Assembly: GCA_902780525.1 (NCBI GenBank)
Contig: CACZFL010000010.1
Coordinates: 1 to 64,000 of the forward strand
Direction of reading: 5' to 3'
Source: an uncultured bacterium
GTDB taxonomy: Bacteria > Cyanobacteriota > Vampirovibrionia > Gastranaerophilales > Gastranaerophilaceae
DNA: 64,000 nt
Numbering within the stretch: the first letter of the stretch is position 1; each line of letters starts with the position of its first letter. Under the pieces are notes generated by a model, which was not told the origin of the DNA, searched no databases, and saw only the letters and a program-made list of their open reading frames with translations. Of this stretch, positions 61,604 through 64,000 are shown one piece after another. A program made the position numbers and the translations under genes.

Positions 61604-61939
61604 ATGCAAATTCAAAACACTCAGACTTCATTCACTTCAACATACAGAATACCTCTTGTTGAACAAAATATATCGGTAGCAAAAAGGGAAGCCTTAAAAA
61701 AATTAGCTTCTAAATACCAAAATAATATGTACCCAAATGGAAACAAAGGAAATGTAAGACTTTCAATAAGAAAACGACTTGACGAAGATTTTGAGCAAAA
61801 ATTGAAGCAGATAGGATTTAAAGTATTCCAGAAGTTTGAAAAACACAATATTCCAAAAACAAACGGAATAATGGATGATTATATCAAGGAAGAGTTAAAG
61901 AACGGTAACTATAAACAATTCGGTAAACAAAAGGGGTAA
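61604..61939 (+). CDS. hypothetical protein, 111 residues, TSFTSTYRI N-terminus
   Basis: A small basic protein. GGAG lies nine bases before the ATG. The polar start QIQNTQTSFTSTYRIPL (residues 2-18) belongs to the aromatic-x motif group seen in other small proteins of the lineage as I remember them. The rest is helical and Lys-rich, with RLSIRKRLDEDFEQKLKQIGF near residues 52-72. It has no signal peptide or membrane helix. The stop lies inside a GGGGTAAA copy. Function unknown. Confidence 0.65.
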   Translation: MQIQNTQTSFTSTYRIPLVEQNISVAKREALKKLASKYQNNMYPNGNKGNVRLSIRKRLDEDFEQKLKQIGFKVFQKFEKHNIPKTNGIMDDYIKEELKNGNYKQFGKQKG

Positions 61940-61986
61940 ATAGAAGTGGTAAAAGAAAGGGGTATGCGCAAAAAACTGTTTTCCCA

Positions 61987-63333
61987 TTACCCTTTAGATT
62001 TTTTTTCTGAACGTTCTCTGACCGCTATTCTTATAGGTGTTCCCAAAAAGCCAAAAGCTTCGCGAAGTTTATTTTCCATATACCTTTTATAATGGTCTTT
62101 TAACAATTTTTCATCATTAACAAACAAAATAAATGTCGGCGGTTCTGTTGCGGCCTGAGTTGAATACATAATTTTCAAACGCTTATTTCTTATTGTTTGG
62201 GGAGGATTAAGGGCATACGCTTCATTTATAACTTTATTCAACAGCCCCGTTGAAACGCGTTTTGAATGTTCTGCCTGTACTTCAACAACACGAGTAAATA
62301 TATTATTCAGCCTTTGATGAGTAACAGCACTTATATAAATCTTTGGAACATAATCCAAAAACGGAATTTCATTCGCTAATTTTTTCTCAAACTTATTTAC
62401 GGTATTTGCCTTTTTATCCTCAATCAAATCCCATTTGTTAATAGCAATTACCATACCCTTGCCGGCTTCTGTAATAATGGAAGCAATCTTTTTATCCTGG
62501 TCTGATATACCATCAACAGCTTCTGTTGCGTCTATTACCAAAAGTGCAACATCACATTCTTTGATTGAGCGAATTGCCCTGTCTACTGCAAATTTTTCAA
62601 CGCCATAATCCACTTTTGCTTTTTTTCTGATACCGGCTGTATCTACAATTACGAATTCCTGTTCGTTGTATGTAAGACGGGAGTCTATGCTGTCACGAGT
62701 TGTTCCTGAAACATCAGAAACTATAACTCTTTTTTCGCCCAACAGCGCATTTACGATAGATGATTTACCTGCATTTGGCCTGCCGACAATTGCAAGTTTT
62801 ATTGAACCGTCCTCAGTTTTTGTATCATCCTGTTCAAAATCTTTTGTAATCTCATCTAACAAATCACCGACACCACCTGAGCCATGAAGTGCAGATATTG
62901 CGATGGGTTCTCCGACTGCAAGGGAATAAAAATCACTTATCATAGTAATTTGATTGTGAGAGTCAACTTTGTTCACAGCGAGAAATATCGGTTTATCAGA
63001 CTGTCTTAAAATATTTGCAATATCCTCATCAACCGGAGTAACTCCGTCAATTCCGTCAACGAGAAATATAATTTTATCAGCTTCTTCACAGGCAATTTTG
63101 GCCTGGTCATAAATCGAAAGCATTATTTCATCTTCATCACCCGGAACAATACCACCTGTATCAATAACGGTAAATTGTTTGTGCTGCCATTCAACATCAA
63201 AATATATTCTGTCCCTGGTAACTCCGGGAAGATCATCAACGATAGACTGCCTTTTACCGACAAGTCTGTTTACAAAGGTAGATTTACCAACGTTTGGTCG
63301 TCCTACTACTGCAATAATCGGTTTTCTGTTCAT
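61987..63333 (-). CDS. der: ribosome biogenesis GTPase Der (EngA)
   Basis: A double-GTPase assembling the 50S subunit, 448 residues. The first G-domain has VVGRPNVGKSTFVNRL (residues 9-24) and DTGG; the second has IVGRPNAGKSSIVNALLG near residue 183, DTAGIRKK and NKWD. A C-terminal KH-like domain follows (TFILFVNDEKLLKDHYKRYMEN near 396-417). The tail is Arg/Lys-rich. There is no good Shine-Dalgarno sequence. It is convergent with the 111-residue gene. Confidence 0.97.
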   Translation of the reverse strand: MNRKPIIAVVGRPNVGKSTFVNRLVGKRQSIVDDLPGVTRDRIYFDVEWQHKQFTVIDTGGIVPGDEDEIMLSIYDQAKIACEEADKIIFLVDGIDGVTPVDEDIANILRQSDKPIFLAVNKVDSHNQITMISDFYSLAVGEPIAISALHGSGGVGDLLDEITKDFEQDDTKTEDGSIKLAIVGRPNAGKSSIVNALLGEKRVIVSDVSGTTRDSIDSRLTYNEQEFVIVDTAGIRKKAKVDYGVEKFAVDRAIRSIKECDVALLVIDATEAVDGISDQDKKIASIITEAGKGMVIAINKWDLIEDKKANTVNKFEKKLANEIPFLDYVPKIYISAVTHQRLNNIFTRVVEVQAEHSKRVSTGLLNKVINEAYALNPPQTIRNKRLKIMYSTQAATEPPTFILFVNDEKLLKDHYKRYMENKLREAFGFLGTPIRIAVRERSEKKSKG

Positions 63334-63408
63334 AATAAAGTCAGTTTATCACAAATAGTGGTAAATGTAAAAAGGGAGATATATCCGATAAGTTATGAAG
63401 TAATATTA

Positions 63409-63999
63409 TTACTTCATAAATCCATAAATTTCCGACTGAATAGAATTTGCTCTTGCAATATACTTTGAAAGCTGCTCATATTTTTCAGCGGCTTCTCCAT
63501 AGGGATAGCGGCTGTTCATGAGTTCATCAACACTTTTATTAATACTTTCTAATGTTTCCAAGGATTGTTTAACCTCAATTATTGAAGACACCTTCCCAGG
63601 AATTTTTGAAAGTATAAACAAAAAGAAAGCTGAAATTTTCCTTCCGATATTTATAATTTTTTCTTTAATTTTTGAAGTTAAATCATCCGAGATTTTAGCG
63701 GAAAGACTTGCTTCATTGTACATATCCTTTAATAAAGAAAGTTCTTTTACCAATTGCTCTTTTGTTGATTTTAATTTATCTGCCTGAAAGTAATCGTGAA
63801 TTTCCTCAGCCATTTTTATCTGTTTGGTAAGTTCAGCCAGCTCAATTTCCTGTTTTGATATTTTATACTCAAGCTTAAAGAGTTCATCATTAACTTCTTT
63901 GTACGCATCTTCACGGAGAATATTTGCATCGTAATCATTAATACGACGGAGCGGTTGTGTCTGCGGTAACTTTGAGAAATTGACGGATTCACTTTGCAT
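63409..63999 (-). CDS. coiled-coil protein with one hydrophobic segment, possibly truncated by window end
   Basis: At least 196 residues. An ATG lies at 63997-63999, but the frame may continue beyond the window and no ribosome site can be seen. Residues 30-110 are coiled coil (EYKISKQEIELAELTKQIKMAEE-like heptads). A hydrophobic stretch near 124-138 (ISAFFLFILSKIPG) may contact a membrane. The C-terminal 60 residues are helical. No family is recognised. Confidence 0.65.
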   Translation of the reverse strand: MQSESVNFSKLPQTQPLRRINDYDANILREDAYKEVNDELFKLEYKISKQEIELAELTKQIKMAEEIHDYFQADKLKSTKEQLVKELSLLKDMYNEASLSAKISDDLTSKIKEKIINIGRKISAFFLFILSKIPGKVSSIIEVKQSLETLESINKSVDELMNSRYPYGEAAEKYEQLSKYIARANSIQSEIYGFMK

Positions 64000-64000
64000 A

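Overview
This is about 64 kb of AT-rich bacterial chromosome. It is densely coded on both strands, with mostly housekeeping genes and many lineage-specific hypothetical genes. I see no transposase, phage module, rRNA or CRISPR array. The gene mix is diderm (an MlaE/MlaF/MlaD lipid transporter, a 1,448-residue AsmA/TamB-like protein, a type IV pilus retraction ATPase, flagellar rod and export genes) together with genes better known from Firmicutes (gatD, rqcP, spmA/spmB, PadR, a DUF512 radical-SAM protein). Several hypothetical proteins carry short aromatic-x-glycine motifs (for example PAFKG, LNFKG, ITFQG). I associate this combination with gut Gastranaerophilales (Melainabacteria/Vampirovibrionia, the non-photosynthetic sister group of Cyanobacteria). 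That assignment is an inference from memory and was not tested by a search.

Layout. 0.1-2.8 kb: operon pilT-recO-gatD (+) behind a good sigma70-type promoter, closed by a bidirectional terminator shared with valS (-). 5.5-9.5 kb (-): punA-rqcP-dedA-yjbQ and a 598-residue unknown. 9.6-16 kb (-): a small glycine-zipper protein, the lipid-transport operon mlaE-mlaF-mlaD, rpmE, and an 845-860 residue class protein that looks like a dead HerA-type ATPase joined by a long acidic linker to a PcrA/UvrD-type Tudor domain. 16.1-23.7 kb (+): an M16 peptidase homologue without its zinc site, an M14 peptidase, uppS, tRNA-Arg(CCG), a GGDEF protein with a degenerate HD-GYP domain, and the operon padR-DUF512 radical SAM-alkD. 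23.8-26.1 kb (-): flagellar rod genes flgF-flgG-flgB-flgC. 26.3-40.5 kb (-): a six-gene run from a 2,170-residue coiled-coil protein through glcD, cutA, an HExxH peptidase and a TPR protein to the AsmA/TamB-like protein. 40.6-42.1 kb: spmA-spmB (+) overlapping a zinc-ribbon gene (-). 42.1-42.5 kb: a structured non-coding region. 42.5-49 kb (-): fliE-fliF-fliG-like-fliH-flhA and a small protein. 49.1-64 kb: a CHASE2-GGDEF cyclase, trmFO, an 827-residue unknown, a coiled-coil protein with an internal lipobox, lysC, an omega-like subunit, several lineage-type small secreted proteins, der, and a gene cut by the window end.

How the genes fit together. Two flagellar blocks give the rod and the MS-ring/export gate but no fliI, C-ring fliM/fliN or filament genes, so the rest must lie elsewhere. 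Two GGDEF proteins suggest cyclic-di-GMP signalling that could tie to the pilus and flagellum. Mla and the AsmA-like protein suggest two routes for lipid movement between membranes. At least three first-in-operon genes (M16, padR, spmA) have a -10 box 6-8 bases before the ATG and no Shine-Dalgarno sequence, so leaderless mRNAs are likely in this organism. All product calls are by eye from sequence motifs.
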